Source: SAR92 clade bacterium H921
Lineage (GTDB): Bacteria; Pseudomonadota; Gammaproteobacteria; Pseudomonadales; Porticoccaceae
Length of the DNA stretch: 64,000 bases
Direction: 5' to 3'
Assembly (NCBI GenBank): GCA_025153755.1
Contig: JAOALD010000003.1
Span: 1 to 64,000 of the forward strand
A program made the translations under genes and the position numbers. Shown here piece by piece: positions 26,003 through 35,430 of the stretch (position 1 is its first letter; the number at the start of each line of letters is the position of its first letter). The notes below the pieces were generated by a model. That model saw only the letters and a program-made list of their open reading frames with translations, did not search any database and was not told where the DNA came from.

Positions 26003-27754
26003 ATGTCGGTATTTTTGGCTCTTGTTCAGTTTTTAAAACCCTATCAGTTGCGGGTGTGGATATTTCTCGGGGCACTGGTTTTTACCGCCGCGGTCACTCT
26101 GTCGATTGGGCAGGGACTACGATTGTTGATTGACCAAGGGTTCGCAGAACAATCCCAGTCGCAACTGAATATGGCGATATTATTTGTACTTGTTGCCTCG
26201 GCTCTGATGGCTTTGGGCACCTATATTAGGTTTTATCTTATCTCCTGGCTTGGCGAGCGAGTCAGTGCAGATATTCGCACTGCGGTATTTGACCATATTA
26301 TTGATTTGCATCCGGCATTTTTTGAAACCAATCGCAGCGGTGACATTATGTCGCGCCTCACCTCTGATACTACATTACTGCAGTCGATTATCGGCTCATC
26401 AGTATCCATTGCTCTGCGCAGTTTCATTAGTTTTACTGGTGCATTGGTGATGCTATTGGTCACCAACATAAAGTTAACTTTTTTTATTGTCCTAGCAGTG
26501 CCAGTGGTGCTGATACCAGTGCTGGTGTTTGGCCGCAAGGTGCGGAGCCTATCCAGGGCGAGTCAAGATAGCATTGCTGATGTAGGCTCGTTCGCTGGAG
26601 AAATTATCCAACACATTAAAACCGTGCAGAGCTTTACTCAAGAGGTTCAGGAGAAACGTGCATTTTCATTAGAGGTTGAGCGCGCCTTTGCCGTGGCAAA
26701 ACGTCGAGTGAGTAACCGGGCGATCTTGATGGCCGCAGTTATTCTGCTAGTGTTTGGGGCACTATCGGTGATGCTTTGGGTAGGCGGTACTGATGTTATT
26801 AATGGCAATATGAGCGGAGGTGAGTTGGGCGCCTTTATTTTCTATGCCATTTTGATGGCAACTGGGGCGGCTTCATTGTCTGAGGTTTATGGTGAGTTGC
26901 AAAGAGCTGTTGGCGCGACTGAGCGTTTAATGGAATTAATGCATGCCGATAATGAGATTTTGGTAGTTGACGATCCGCGAGATATTTCTCTATTACCAGC
27001 AGTCTTAGATTTTAGGAATCTCCGATTTTGCTATCCATCAAGACCTGAGCAACCAGCCTTATTCGATTTTTCCTTGCAGATTGAGAAAGATAAAATAATT
27101 GCGCTGGTCGGCCCCTCAGGTGCGGGTAAGTCGACCCTATTTGATTTGATACAGCGTTTTTATGACCCACAACAGGGTCAGATATGTTTTGGCGACTGCG
27201 ATATTCGACAGCTAGACCCTAGCGAGTTGCGAGAGCAAATAGCCGTAGTTCAGCAGCAACCAACGCTATTTACTGGTGATGTGATGTATAACATCCGCTA
27301 TGGTCGATCCTCTGCGACAGATGCACAAGTGATAGCCGCGGCGGTGGCTGCTCATGCCGATGAATTTATCCGCAAACTACCTAATGGGTATCACAGTGAT
27401 TTAGGTGAGCAGGGCGTGCGACTATCTGGTGGCCAGCGTCAGCGTATTGCCATTGCGCGTGCGTTGCTCAAAGACCCCCGCATACTGTTATTAGACGAAG
27501 CAACCAGTGCACTTGATGCCGAGAGTGAATACAAGGTTCAGTTGGCATTGGATAAATTAATGAAGGGCCGTACAACGATAATTATTGCCCACCGGCTGGC
27601 AACAATACTCCATGCCGATCAGATTGTGGTAATGGATGCTGGTCGCAAGGTGGCTCAGGGCTCTCATCAGCAACTTCTGGTCAGCAGCACGCTCTATGCG
27701 CGTTTGGCAAAACTTCAATTTTCAGCCGATGCAGTAATTTCTCCTGAGGTTTAA
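26003..27754 (+). CDS. ABC exporter, fused permease-ATPase (MsbA/TAP-like half transporter)
   Basis: 583 residues: six-helix ABC_membrane domain (1-310) and an ATPase (about 340-570) with Walker A GPSGAGKST, Q-loop VVQQQPTLF, signature LSGGQRQR, Walker B ILLLDEATSALD and switch H in IIAHRL. It should work as homodimer exporting lipids, drugs or peptides. An MsbA function in lipid A export is possible, but there is no lpxK or kdsB neighbour, so a general lipid or multidrug exporter is safer. SD AGGAG about 10 bp before the ATG. Stands alone. Confidence 0.9.
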   Translation: MSVFLALVQFLKPYQLRVWIFLGALVFTAAVTLSIGQGLRLLIDQGFAEQSQSQLNMAILFVLVASALMALGTYIRFYLISWLGERVSADIRTAVFDHIIDLHPAFFETNRSGDIMSRLTSDTTLLQSIIGSSVSIALRSFISFTGALVMLLVTNIKLTFFIVLAVPVVLIPVLVFGRKVRSLSRASQDSIADVGSFAGEIIQHIKTVQSFTQEVQEKRAFSLEVERAFAVAKRRVSNRAILMAAVILLVFGALSVMLWVGGTDVINGNMSGGELGAFIFYAILMATGAASLSEVYGELQRAVGATERLMELMHADNEILVVDDPRDISLLPAVLDFRNLRFCYPSRPEQPALFDFSLQIEKDKIIALVGPSGAGKSTLFDLIQRFYDPQQGQICFGDCDIRQLDPSELREQIAVVQQQPTLFTGDVMYNIRYGRSSATDAQVIAAAVAAHADEFIRKLPNGYHSDLGEQGVRLSGGQRQRIAIARALLKDPRILLLDEATSALDAESEYKVQLALDKLMKGRTTIIIAHRLATILHADQIVVMDAGRKVAQGSHQQLLVSSTLYARLAKLQFSADAVISPEV

Positions 27755-28029
27755 TCAAGGTCTGCTAAATGCTCATCGGTAAGCCTGTGACGATAAAGAA
27801 GCTTGAAGAGATCCGCAGTTAAGAGGGTCTCTGTAGTTGTGGTGCCTTTTTGGCAGAACCTAGTAGTGGTAGCTCAGAACTGATTTTAGCGATAGCCTGT
27901 GTCTAATGCGGTTGTTTTAATTCGTAGCTGCTGGGTGATCGGCTAAGGAGGCTATCGCGTATCAGATGGAGTACAGCCCAAAGCACTGCTGTGACATAAT
28001 AATAACGTAAAACATACGAGAAGCTTGCT

Positions 28030-29838
28030 ATGACTCGATTTATAATAATTGCCTCAGTAATGCTCTCGGCCTGTCAGTTGGTGACTCCGACTGAGCCACA
28101 GATAGATCGTCTTTTAGCTCATAATATTCAAACCTCCAGCGGTATAGTGCAGGGCCAGTCTATTCCCGAGTCCAGCGCAGACGTGGTCTCTTGGTTTGAT
28201 ATTCCGTACGCCCAGCCTCCGGTTGGAGAGCTCCGGTGGAAAGCCACTAGAGCGCTACAATCACCGCAACATATTATTGTTGATCAAGATGAGACGGCAT
28301 GTGTACAGAAGGCCAGTCGTTATGCCGGAGCCAGTGGCGAGGGAATAGTGGGTGCAGAGGACTGCTTATATCTAGACATACGCGCGCCCGCAGACTTCGC
28401 CACCAAGCAGTATCCGGTCATGGTGTGGATTCATGGAGGGGCCAATACCACAGGATTGAAAGATTACTATGACTTTACCCAGTTGGTGGCCAGTCAAGAT
28501 GTGGTGGTTGTCACCATTAACTATCGTCTCGGGGCGCTGGGGTGGTTTACCCATCCCGCAATCCAGGGCCCTCAACATGGCTTAGATAAGGCCTCTAATT
28601 TTGGTACTCTCGATATTATCGAGTCATTAAAATGGGTGCAAAGAAACATTCAAAGCTTTGGTGGCGATGCTAATAATGTAACTGTCTTTGGCGAGTCAGC
28701 AGGAGCGCACAATACACTTGCACTGCTGGCATCACCTCTGAGTAAAGGCCTATTTCACAAGGCTATTTCTCAGTCGGGTTACACTACCAGTGCGCCACTT
28801 GATGATGCCTATAATCACAATAACGGGAATCCTCTAGTTGGTCGCGGTTCTTGGCAGATCGTCAATAAAATCCTAGAAAAGCCGCAGTCTCAGTACAGTG
28901 AAGCCGAACTTAGAATGCGACTTCTAAACATGGATGCGCGTGAGTTCATTGGTCTGTATTATGAAACCGAGGGCTACGATTCAATCCCACTGACTACCTC
29001 AGATAGCGTAGTGATTCCTAAAGAGGGTGTGCTAGGTGCTTTGGGAACCGCTAAATATGCAAAAAATATTCCTGTTATTGCTGGTGCCACCAAAGACGAA
29101 GTCTCTTTCTGGCTCGGCCTGCATCGCTATTTTGCTGATACCAGCTACATTTTTACTAAGCTATTGCCCCCCAAGATCACTATTAAAAATCCAGAGGTAT
29201 TTGAACTCTGGGTGCGCACCAGATCACATGCTTGGAAACTACGCGGAGTTGATGATGCGTTGATGGCAATGGAGGCGGCAGGATACCAGGATCTCTTTGC
29301 TTACAGATTTGATTGGGACCATCAGAAAAGCTCTATGCTTATTGATATTCCTAATATCGTAGGAGCGGCCCATGGCACTGATATCGCATTTGTCACAGGT
29401 AACTACATTTACGGACCTATTACATCTTATATTTATCCCGAGGGGCCGGCGCGAGATCAAATGGGTAAAACGGTCATGGGCGCCTGGAGTAATTTTGCCC
29501 GCACAGGAAATCCGAGCGCTGATATGCCCTTTGAATGGAGCAGGTTTGCAACAACCGCTCCAGCCTATGTGCATCTAGACAAGGACGATTTGTTAAGAAT
29601 GGATATAGAAGTCGACGATATGGACTCTCTGCTCGGTAGGATTGCGGTGCATCAGGGCTTTACTGCGCTAGAAAAATGTTTTGTGGCCTGGGAGTCATTT
29701 ACCAATGTCGGTGATCATATGCTGACGGATTATTACAGCTGGAATGATGGTCTGTGTAATCAGTTTGACATCAAAGCCGAACAGCGGGACTTGGATGCCA
29801 AGCTGATAAAGGAATATGGATCCATAGAAGTATTTTAG
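28030..29838 (+). CDS. Type-B carboxylesterase lipoprotein
   Basis: 602 residues. Lipobox LSAC (Cys15) indicates a lipid-anchored protein. The esterase/lipase fold shows WFDIPYAQPPVGELRW at the N-terminus, EDCLYLDI, the oxyanion loop HGGAN, the nucleophile Ser in FGESAGAHN near 222 and catalytic His in GAAHGTD near 448. It hydrolyses carboxylic esters in the periplasm or at the cell surface. Unlike compact bacterial p-nitrobenzyl esterases (about 490 residues) it has an extended C-terminus (about 530-602) with two Cys. Followed after 21 bp by a DoxX gene, probably one transcript. Confidence 0.9.
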   Translation: MTRFIIIASVMLSACQLVTPTEPQIDRLLAHNIQTSSGIVQGQSIPESSADVVSWFDIPYAQPPVGELRWKATRALQSPQHIIVDQDETACVQKASRYAGASGEGIVGAEDCLYLDIRAPADFATKQYPVMVWIHGGANTTGLKDYYDFTQLVASQDVVVVTINYRLGALGWFTHPAIQGPQHGLDKASNFGTLDIIESLKWVQRNIQSFGGDANNVTVFGESAGAHNTLALLASPLSKGLFHKAISQSGYTTSAPLDDAYNHNNGNPLVGRGSWQIVNKILEKPQSQYSEAELRMRLLNMDAREFIGLYYETEGYDSIPLTTSDSVVIPKEGVLGALGTAKYAKNIPVIAGATKDEVSFWLGLHRYFADTSYIFTKLLPPKITIKNPEVFELWVRTRSHAWKLRGVDDALMAMEAAGYQDLFAYRFDWDHQKSSMLIDIPNIVGAAHGTDIAFVTGNYIYGPITSYIYPEGPARDQMGKTVMGAWSNFARTGNPSADMPFEWSRFATTAPAYVHLDKDDLLRMDIEVDDMDSLLGRIAVHQGFTALEKCFVAWESFTNVGDHMLTDYYSWNDGLCNQFDIKAEQRDLDAKLIKEYGSIEVF

Positions 29839-29859
29839 ATTTCATGTAGGTCAATAATT

Positions 29860-30279
29860 ATGTTTCAACGAATCTCTCAGGTTCTAAAGTTACCCGCAAG
29901 CCGAGCAAAAACTATAGCCCTTTTGGGGCTTGCGGTATTCTTCATCAATATAGGCATAGACCACTTTGTAAATCCAGATTTTTACCTCAACATCATGCCC
30001 AGTTATCTCCCTCTGCATCTGGAGGCTGTCTATATAAGCGGCTTTTTTGAGATTGTTGGGGGTGTCTGTGTATTAATACCGAGGCTACGGTCTGCTGCCG
30101 GCTGGGGTCTGGTCGCTCTTTTGATAGCAGTGTATCCGGCGAATATTTACATGGCCCTGAACCCTGAACTATTTCCAGATATTGCTCTGAGCCTGCTCTA
30201 TATACGACTGCCCATGCAGTTTATTTTTATCTACTGGGCTTACAGTGCCACGCGGCCTAGTGTTTTAATCAGCGCCTGA
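29860..30279 (+). CDS. DoxX-family membrane protein
   Basis: 139 residues, four membrane helices. The family feature is a GIDHFVNPDFYLNIMPSY stretch after helix one and a FEIVGGVCVLIPRLR segment between helices two and three. DoxX-like proteins are small quinone- or thiol-linked membrane proteins of mostly unknown function. Located 21 bp downstream of the carboxylesterase gene on the same strand and likely cotranscribed. Confidence 0.82.
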   Translation: MFQRISQVLKLPASRAKTIALLGLAVFFINIGIDHFVNPDFYLNIMPSYLPLHLEAVYISGFFEIVGGVCVLIPRLRSAAGWGLVALLIAVYPANIYMALNPELFPDIALSLLYIRLPMQFIFIYWAYSATRPSVLISA

Positions 30280-30639
30280 TGTGGATGAGTTGGATTTAGG
30301 TAAATGGTCTCAGTTCAATTGCCAATAGATAAACCAGGGTCCGGCACTTCGTTCTGTCGTAGACGGTTACTCTAGGGTTCGGATCGTTTCACTGCCAGCT
30401 GTCTGCAAACCCTGTAAGCTTGCATCCGGAGTTCGTATCTAGGGTAGGGTGATCTGCATTAGTCTCTGGTTCAAGGGCTACAATTATCTCAACTAGGTCA
30501 TCTGGCAACTGGGCATATTTTTATCTTGGCTTGTCAGGGCGGAAATAAGTGCCTTAGTGGGCCAACTAAGCTTATGTGCTAGCTATATAAGCGAGGTCTA
30601 TGCGAACTATAGGGTCATGTTTTTTAGTTTACACAGAGC
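30280..30639. other. Intergenic region, 360 bp
   Basis: No gene, RNA or repeat recognised between the DoxX gene and the acyl-CoA dehydrogenase. It probably holds the promoter of the dehydrogenase-receptor unit. Confidence 0.5.
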
Positions 30640-30690
30640 ATGATTCACAATGATACTTGTACCCTACAAGTAATTTTCGAGTCTAAATCT

Positions 30691-32469
30691 ATGTCGCTTT
30701 ACAAAGTTCCGCAAAAAGAAATCTCATTCATTCTTGACGAGCTAGTCGGTTACGAGGAGCACTGCAAACTGCCTGGCTATGAAGAAGCCAGCAGTGATAT
30801 GGTGGCCGCGATTTTACCTGAGGCAGCGAAATTCTTTGAAGAGATGGTAGCTCCTACCAATTGGGAAGCCGATACCCAGCCTGCCCATCTCCATGAGGGT
30901 GCGGTAGTTACCGCCCCGATGCTAGAGAGTGTTTACACGCAAATGGTCGACGCTGGCTGGTGTTGTTTAAGCGGTGATACCGACTATGATGGTGCTGGTT
31001 TCCCTGGCGTGGTTGATGTGGCGGTGCAGGAGATGTTGCAGTCGGCTAATCTAGGCTTCAGTTTACTACCTATGCTAAGTCGCGGGGTTATTCACGCTCT
31101 TAGCTTGTATGGCTCCGACGAGCAAAAACAAACCTATCTGAGCCAGCTAATTTCAGGTAATTGGTCCGGAACTATGAATCTGACCGAGCCGCAGGCGGGA
31201 ACTGACTTATCAGCGGTAAAAACCAAAGCTGTCCCCGAGGGTGATCATTACTTGGTCAGTGGGCAAAAAATTTATATTACCTGGGGCGATCATGAACTTG
31301 CCGATAACGTGATTCACCTAGTACTGGCGCGACTACCCGATGCGCCGGCAGGGAATCATGGTATCTCGCTCTTCTTAGTGCCCAAATACCTTATAAATGC
31401 CGATGGAAGCCTAGGTGAGCGCAACGATGTAAAGGCTGTCGGCGTAGAGCACAAACTGGGTATTCACAGCAGTCCTACTTGCACCATGGCCTTTGGTGAC
31501 AATGGCGGTGCAGTGGGTTATTTAGTTGGACCGTTAAACCAGGGTCTAATGTGCATGTTCAGTATGATGAATAATGCGCGGCTGTCAGTTGGGCATCAGG
31601 GTGTTGGCGTCGGCGAACGAGCCTATCAGCAAGCTGTGGCCTATGCTTCAGACCGTGTGCAGGGCAAGGTTCAGGGTGTCGAGGGCAATGCGCCTATTAT
31701 CAATCATCCAGATGTCAAGCGCATGCTTATGCAGATGCGTGCTCTTACCGAAGCTGGTCGTGCCATGTCATTCTTTACCATTGCTGCTGAAGATCGCAGT
31801 CATCGTCATTGCGATGCCGACCAGCGCGCCAGGGATGCTATGTTAGTGGAAGTTATGACGCCGTTAGTTAAAGGCTGGTGTACCGAAGTGGCGATGGAAA
31901 GTACCTCTTTGGGTGTGCAGGTTCATGGTGGTATGGGCTTCATCGAAGAGACTGGGGCTGCCCAGCACATGCGGGATGCTCGTATATTGCCTATCTATGA
32001 AGGCACTAATGGCATTCAGGCACTTGATTTTGTTGGCCGCAAATGTCTCCGTGACGGCGGTGAAACTATCAGTCTCTTGCTCGCCGCAATGCAGCAGACG
32101 GCGTCTGAGTTGTCTGCCGCCAATGGGGCTATTGGAGAGTTATCAACAGCGCTGACCAACACTGTTGAGCAGTGTCAGCAGGCGTTGGATTATGTTTTGG
32201 CCAATAGCGCGAAGTCGCCCTCATTGGCCTACAACTTCCTTATGCTATTTGGCAATAGTGTGTCTTTCTGGTTGTTAGTCAAATTGGCGGCGGCTGCTCA
32301 AAAACGTATTGATCAGGGTTCTAGCGATCCCTTTTATGGGCAAAAAATCAAAACCACTAGCTTCTTTTCAAGCCAAATTCTAACGCGTAATTTAGCCTAT
32401 TTGGCAAGTGTAATCACTGCTTCAAACTATGCAGAAGACTTAGTAGCAGCAGACTTTCAAGCCCTTTAA
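30691..32469 (+). CDS. Acyl-CoA dehydrogenase (long, DmdC/FadE-like), intact copy
   Basis: 592 residues from ATG 30691 (MSLYKVP is the usual N-terminus of this group; an ATG at 30640 would add 17 residues). Motifs: MNLTEPQAGTDL flavin/substrate segment, YITWGDHEL, MFSMMNNARLSVG, the base-region GGMGFIEETGAAQHMRDARILPIYEGT (written in parts: GGMGF, RDARILPIYEGT) and a C-terminal helical extension. FAD-dependent alpha,beta-desaturation of an acyl-CoA. Its 3' half is repeated almost exactly at 35431-36157. The next gene is a TonB receptor, and the same pair recurs downstream, so receptor and dehydrogenase may serve one imported substrate. Confidence 0.92.
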   Translation: MSLYKVPQKEISFILDELVGYEEHCKLPGYEEASSDMVAAILPEAAKFFEEMVAPTNWEADTQPAHLHEGAVVTAPMLESVYTQMVDAGWCCLSGDTDYDGAGFPGVVDVAVQEMLQSANLGFSLLPMLSRGVIHALSLYGSDEQKQTYLSQLISGNWSGTMNLTEPQAGTDLSAVKTKAVPEGDHYLVSGQKIYITWGDHELADNVIHLVLARLPDAPAGNHGISLFLVPKYLINADGSLGERNDVKAVGVEHKLGIHSSPTCTMAFGDNGGAVGYLVGPLNQGLMCMFSMMNNARLSVGHQGVGVGERAYQQAVAYASDRVQGKVQGVEGNAPIINHPDVKRMLMQMRALTEAGRAMSFFTIAAEDRSHRHCDADQRARDAMLVEVMTPLVKGWCTEVAMESTSLGVQVHGGMGFIEETGAAQHMRDARILPIYEGTNGIQALDFVGRKCLRDGGETISLLLAAMQQTASELSAANGAIGELSTALTNTVEQCQQALDYVLANSAKSPSLAYNFLMLFGNSVSFWLLVKLAAAAQKRIDQGSSDPFYGQKIKTTSFFSSQILTRNLAYLASVITASNYAEDLVAADFQAL

Positions 32470-32487
32470 ATTCCTTTCGCACTAACA

Positions 32488-32513
32488 ACTAGACCGCGTT
32501 AAATCGGTCTAGT
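32488..32513 (+). terminator. Hairpin after intact acyl-CoA dehydrogenase
   Basis: ACTAGACCG and CGGTCTAGT form a perfect 9-bp stem with an 8-nt loop 18 bp after the stop codon, followed by TATTAGTG and not a T-run. Likely end or partial end of the dehydrogenase message. The B copy has a different hairpin (GGGTCGCTATATAGCGGCCC at 36311) at the same place. Confidence 0.6.
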
Positions 32514-32877
32514 TATTAGTGCTGTCCAAAATCAATAGGGGTGTCAATCAGCACATCACACTAGTCAGTAAGGTCCTTTTAAAATGGACCAAAATTGTCT
32601 CTGTATCTCTAAAAATGGGAAGCCCACGCGTATTTCCAGCCCTTACTTTGACTCGAAAGTTAGTATTTTTGACACGTGTTATTACTGGGTCAAGCTGTGG
32701 GAAACAACGGATTGTTTCAGAGTTTTAAACTCTGTAGGGTCACAATATGTCGCATTAAGCGGCTAGATGGTCATTTATTGCACCTCAAAAAAGATGACTA
32801 TAGCGAAGTTAACTAGGCATTGAGTCATCAGGGGTCGCAATATTAGACGTAATTTCTAACGTACTTCGCGCTTTAAA
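32514..32877 (+). other. Gap between dehydrogenase and first TonB receptor, hairpin-rich
   Basis: No gene. It contains GAAACA-N6-TGTTTC followed at once by the palindrome CAGAGTTT-T-AAACTCTG (about 32700-32735). The 13-mer TTTAAAATGGACC occurs twice, at 32578 and at 32872 where it includes the receptor ATG. About 320 bp of this gap are missing from unit B. It may be a regulatory leader for the receptor. Confidence 0.55.
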
Positions 32878-35280
32878 ATGGACCTTAATAACTCATGGAG
32901 AGTCACGTTGAAAAATCTATTAACTAAGTCAGTTCTAGCGGTCGCTGTGTCAGCTTCGGCCACCATTTCCAATGCAGCCTTACTTGAAGAAATTGTCGTG
33001 ACAGCGCAGCAGCGCTCAGAGTCATTGCAGGATGTCCCTATTTCGATCGCCGCGGTCACTGCACAGAAAATGTCTAACTTAAGCGTTGTTGATCTGCAGG
33101 GCCTATCTGAATTAGTGCCTAACTTTAGTATTAATGAAACCGGTATTTCTAGCACTATAACTATTCGTGGTATTAGTTCCGGTATTAATCCCGGTTTTGA
33201 ACAGTCTGTCGGTATCTATAACGACGGTATTTTCTTTGGTCGTGACCGTTTAGCTCGAATCCCGATGCTGGATCTGGAGCGTGTGGAAGTACTGCGCGGT
33301 CCGCAGGGTATTCTATTTGGTAAAAACAGTATCGCCGGTGCCGTTAACCAGGTTAGTGCCAAGCCGACTGATGACTTTGAAGGGTTTATTACAGCACTGT
33401 ATGAGCCTGATCATGGCGAGCAAGATGTGCGTTTAGTGTTATCTGGGCCTATGACCGAAAGCCTCAGCGGTCGCATAGCAGTTCTAGACCGTTCGTTTGA
33501 TGGTTATGTGTTTAATACTGTTTCGCAACAGGATGAGCAACGCGAAGATGAGCAGGTTTTTCGTGGTTCATTGCGTTGGGCTGTAACTGACGATGTGACT
33601 GCAAATTTACAAGTATCACAGGCTACATTTGACACTGTGGGTAGAAATATTGAAGTTTATAACAGTATTGGCACACCGGCGCATATTGCAACATTAAATG
33701 CGTTGCAGCCTTACCCGGTAGATGCAGAGTTAAACTTCTTGACTGATAACAACGGTCATCAGAGTGATAGTGAGGTTAAGGCCGCGACACTATCTGTCGA
33801 CTGGGATTTGGACGGTCTTGCGTTAACCTCGGTCACTGGCTTTGTCGAGTATAAAGTTGACGAAGTTTGTGACTGTGATTTTACCGGTGCCTCTGTTTTT
33901 TTCGCCTCGGGTCAGGAAAAGTACGAGCAGTTTAGTCAGGAGTTACGTTTTACTTCTGATTTAGGTGGTGACTTTGACTATATTGCTGGCCTATTTTTTC
34001 AGTCAACTGACTTAAAATTTAAGGATCAAATCAGCCTGCCCGACCCAACAGTGATCACGACGGTATTAACCAATACCGGTCCAGCCGCCGCTTTAGCACC
34101 TCTGGCCGCGGGTTCTTCGACCAATCGCGAATTTAATCAAGACGGTGATATTTGGGCGCTATTTGCTCAGACAAGCTGGGTGGTCAGCGAGGACGTACGC
34201 ATAACGGTTGGTGGCCGTTATACCCGTGAGACTAAGGATGCTGACCGTATTCAGCAGCATGTTTCCAGTCTCACCTCACCCTTTGCCGGTGCAACGCTTC
34301 CGGTGGGAGTAGCGACTGATCCTTACAACTTACTGTATGGTGTTTTTGCCGTTGAACCTTACGAGAGAATTTTTGGTGATTTGGATGATGATACTTTTAC
34401 GCCTGTGATCACTTTGGAATGGGATGCTAGTGAAGATACGATGGCCTATGCGACCTGGACTAAGGGCCATAAATCTGGCGGTTTTGATGCCCGTTCTAAC
34501 GGTCACCCAGATGAATCGGTTAATAATGCTATCAACCCACTTAGCGGAAGTCCTATTACCGGTAGCTGGGAATTTGAGCGAGAAGAAGCGACTAGTATTG
34601 AGTTAGGTTCAAAAATGACCCTTGCAGAGGGCGCCGCAGAGCTAAATGTAGCTCTTTATATGACTGAATACAGCGACTTGCAGGTCTCTCAGTTTGACGG
34701 CACCCTAGGGTTTAATGTGACCAATGCGGGTGAAGCGACGGTACAGGGTCTTGAAGCTGATGGTCGTTGGGCCGTATCAGAAAACGTCACTTTGACTGGT
34801 TCGGCAGCTTACCTAGACTTTAACTACGACAAGTTTCCTAACTCACAGTGCTACTTTGGTCAGACAGCTAACTCAACCGTTGCTCCTGGTCTTTGTGATG
34901 TGTCAGGACAGCGCAAAGAGTACACCCCTGAGTTGCAAGCCAATATTGGTGGTGCCTGGACCGGTGATATAGCCGAAGGATTAGTGCTTAATGCATCAGT
35001 TGAGCTGGCCTATCTGGATGACTATATCTATGCGTCAAATCTTGATCCGCGCACCGAACAAGATGCGAGTACTCAGGTGAGTGGGCGCCTTGCATTGAGT
35101 GACGACGAAGGTGCTTGGGAAGTGGCCCTGATCGGCCGCAACCTAACCGATGAGAGGGTGATTAACTTCGGTGGTAATACGCCATTGGGTAGCGCTCTGA
35201 CAGGCGGTGGTGGCAACTCTTACTACGCGTTTGTTAACCGACCACTGAATGTTGCACTGCAAGCTAGGTACAATTTCTAA
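32878..35280 (+). CDS. TonB-dependent receptor, copy A
   Basis: 800 residues. Signal peptide, then LLEEIVVTAQQR (TonB-box-like segment), plug domain (PNFSINETGISSTITIRGI; VEVLRGPQGILFGKNSIAG) and a 22-strand barrel ending NVALQARYNF with the terminal Phe needed for outer-membrane assembly. It imports a substrate across the outer membrane using TonB energy. The substrate is unknown, but pairing with an acyl-CoA dehydrogenase suggests a lipid-like or carboxylic molecule. Start: ATG 32878 gives ten extra residues before the signal; TTG at 32908 preceded by GGAGAG gives a tidier signal peptide. Roughly 70-75 % identical by eye to copy B. Confidence 0.94.
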   Translation: MDLNNSWRVTLKNLLTKSVLAVAVSASATISNAALLEEIVVTAQQRSESLQDVPISIAAVTAQKMSNLSVVDLQGLSELVPNFSINETGISSTITIRGISSGINPGFEQSVGIYNDGIFFGRDRLARIPMLDLERVEVLRGPQGILFGKNSIAGAVNQVSAKPTDDFEGFITALYEPDHGEQDVRLVLSGPMTESLSGRIAVLDRSFDGYVFNTVSQQDEQREDEQVFRGSLRWAVTDDVTANLQVSQATFDTVGRNIEVYNSIGTPAHIATLNALQPYPVDAELNFLTDNNGHQSDSEVKAATLSVDWDLDGLALTSVTGFVEYKVDEVCDCDFTGASVFFASGQEKYEQFSQELRFTSDLGGDFDYIAGLFFQSTDLKFKDQISLPDPTVITTVLTNTGPAAALAPLAAGSSTNREFNQDGDIWALFAQTSWVVSEDVRITVGGRYTRETKDADRIQQHVSSLTSPFAGATLPVGVATDPYNLLYGVFAVEPYERIFGDLDDDTFTPVITLEWDASEDTMAYATWTKGHKSGGFDARSNGHPDESVNNAINPLSGSPITGSWEFEREEATSIELGSKMTLAEGAAELNVALYMTEYSDLQVSQFDGTLGFNVTNAGEATVQGLEADGRWAVSENVTLTGSAAYLDFNYDKFPNSQCYFGQTANSTVAPGLCDVSGQRKEYTPELQANIGGAWTGDIAEGLVLNASVELAYLDDYIYASNLDPRTEQDASTQVSGRLALSDDEGAWEVALIGRNLTDERVINFGGNTPLGSALTGGGGNSYYAFVNRPLNVALQARYNF

Positions 35281-35304
35281 GGGTCAGTACGTCGTAATCT
35301 AAAG

Positions 35305-35334
35305 GCCACCTTTTGTATTAAGGTGGCTTTTTTT
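35305..35334 (+). terminator. Rho-independent terminator after receptor A
   Basis: GCCACCTT and AAGGTGGC pair around a 7-nt loop and are followed by seven T. The equivalent terminator follows receptor B, so it was duplicated with the unit. Confidence 0.9.
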
Positions 35335-35337
35335 AGT

Positions 35338-35430
35338 TATTACTCAGAACAAAGCCGATTATGGTGGCTATCGTTGAGATAAAAAAACATGTAAAAACAA
35401 ACCCGCCAATAATAAAAGCAAGCGGATTGG
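35338..35430 (-). pseudogene. Fragment of the DUF2970 gene 3' end at the duplication junction
   Basis: About 93 bp align colinearly with 38845-38938, the last codons of the intact DUF2970 gene, with scattered substitutions. The alignment ends at GGATTGGC (35424-35431), where the sequence switches into acyl-CoA dehydrogenase codons. It marks the breakpoint that created the tandem duplication and shows that the receptor originally lay next to the DUF2970 gene. Confidence 0.8.

Larger units (their letters stand above)
31607..35430 (+). repeat. Tandem duplication, unit A
   Basis: Unit A covers the 3' half of the acyl-CoA dehydrogenase, the receptor gene at 32878 and a fragment of the DUF2970 gene end. 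Unit B (35431-38939) has the same order. The dehydrogenase parts align with a constant offset of 3823 and no gap. Unit A is about 320 bp longer, all of it between dehydrogenase and receptor. Confidence 0.88.
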
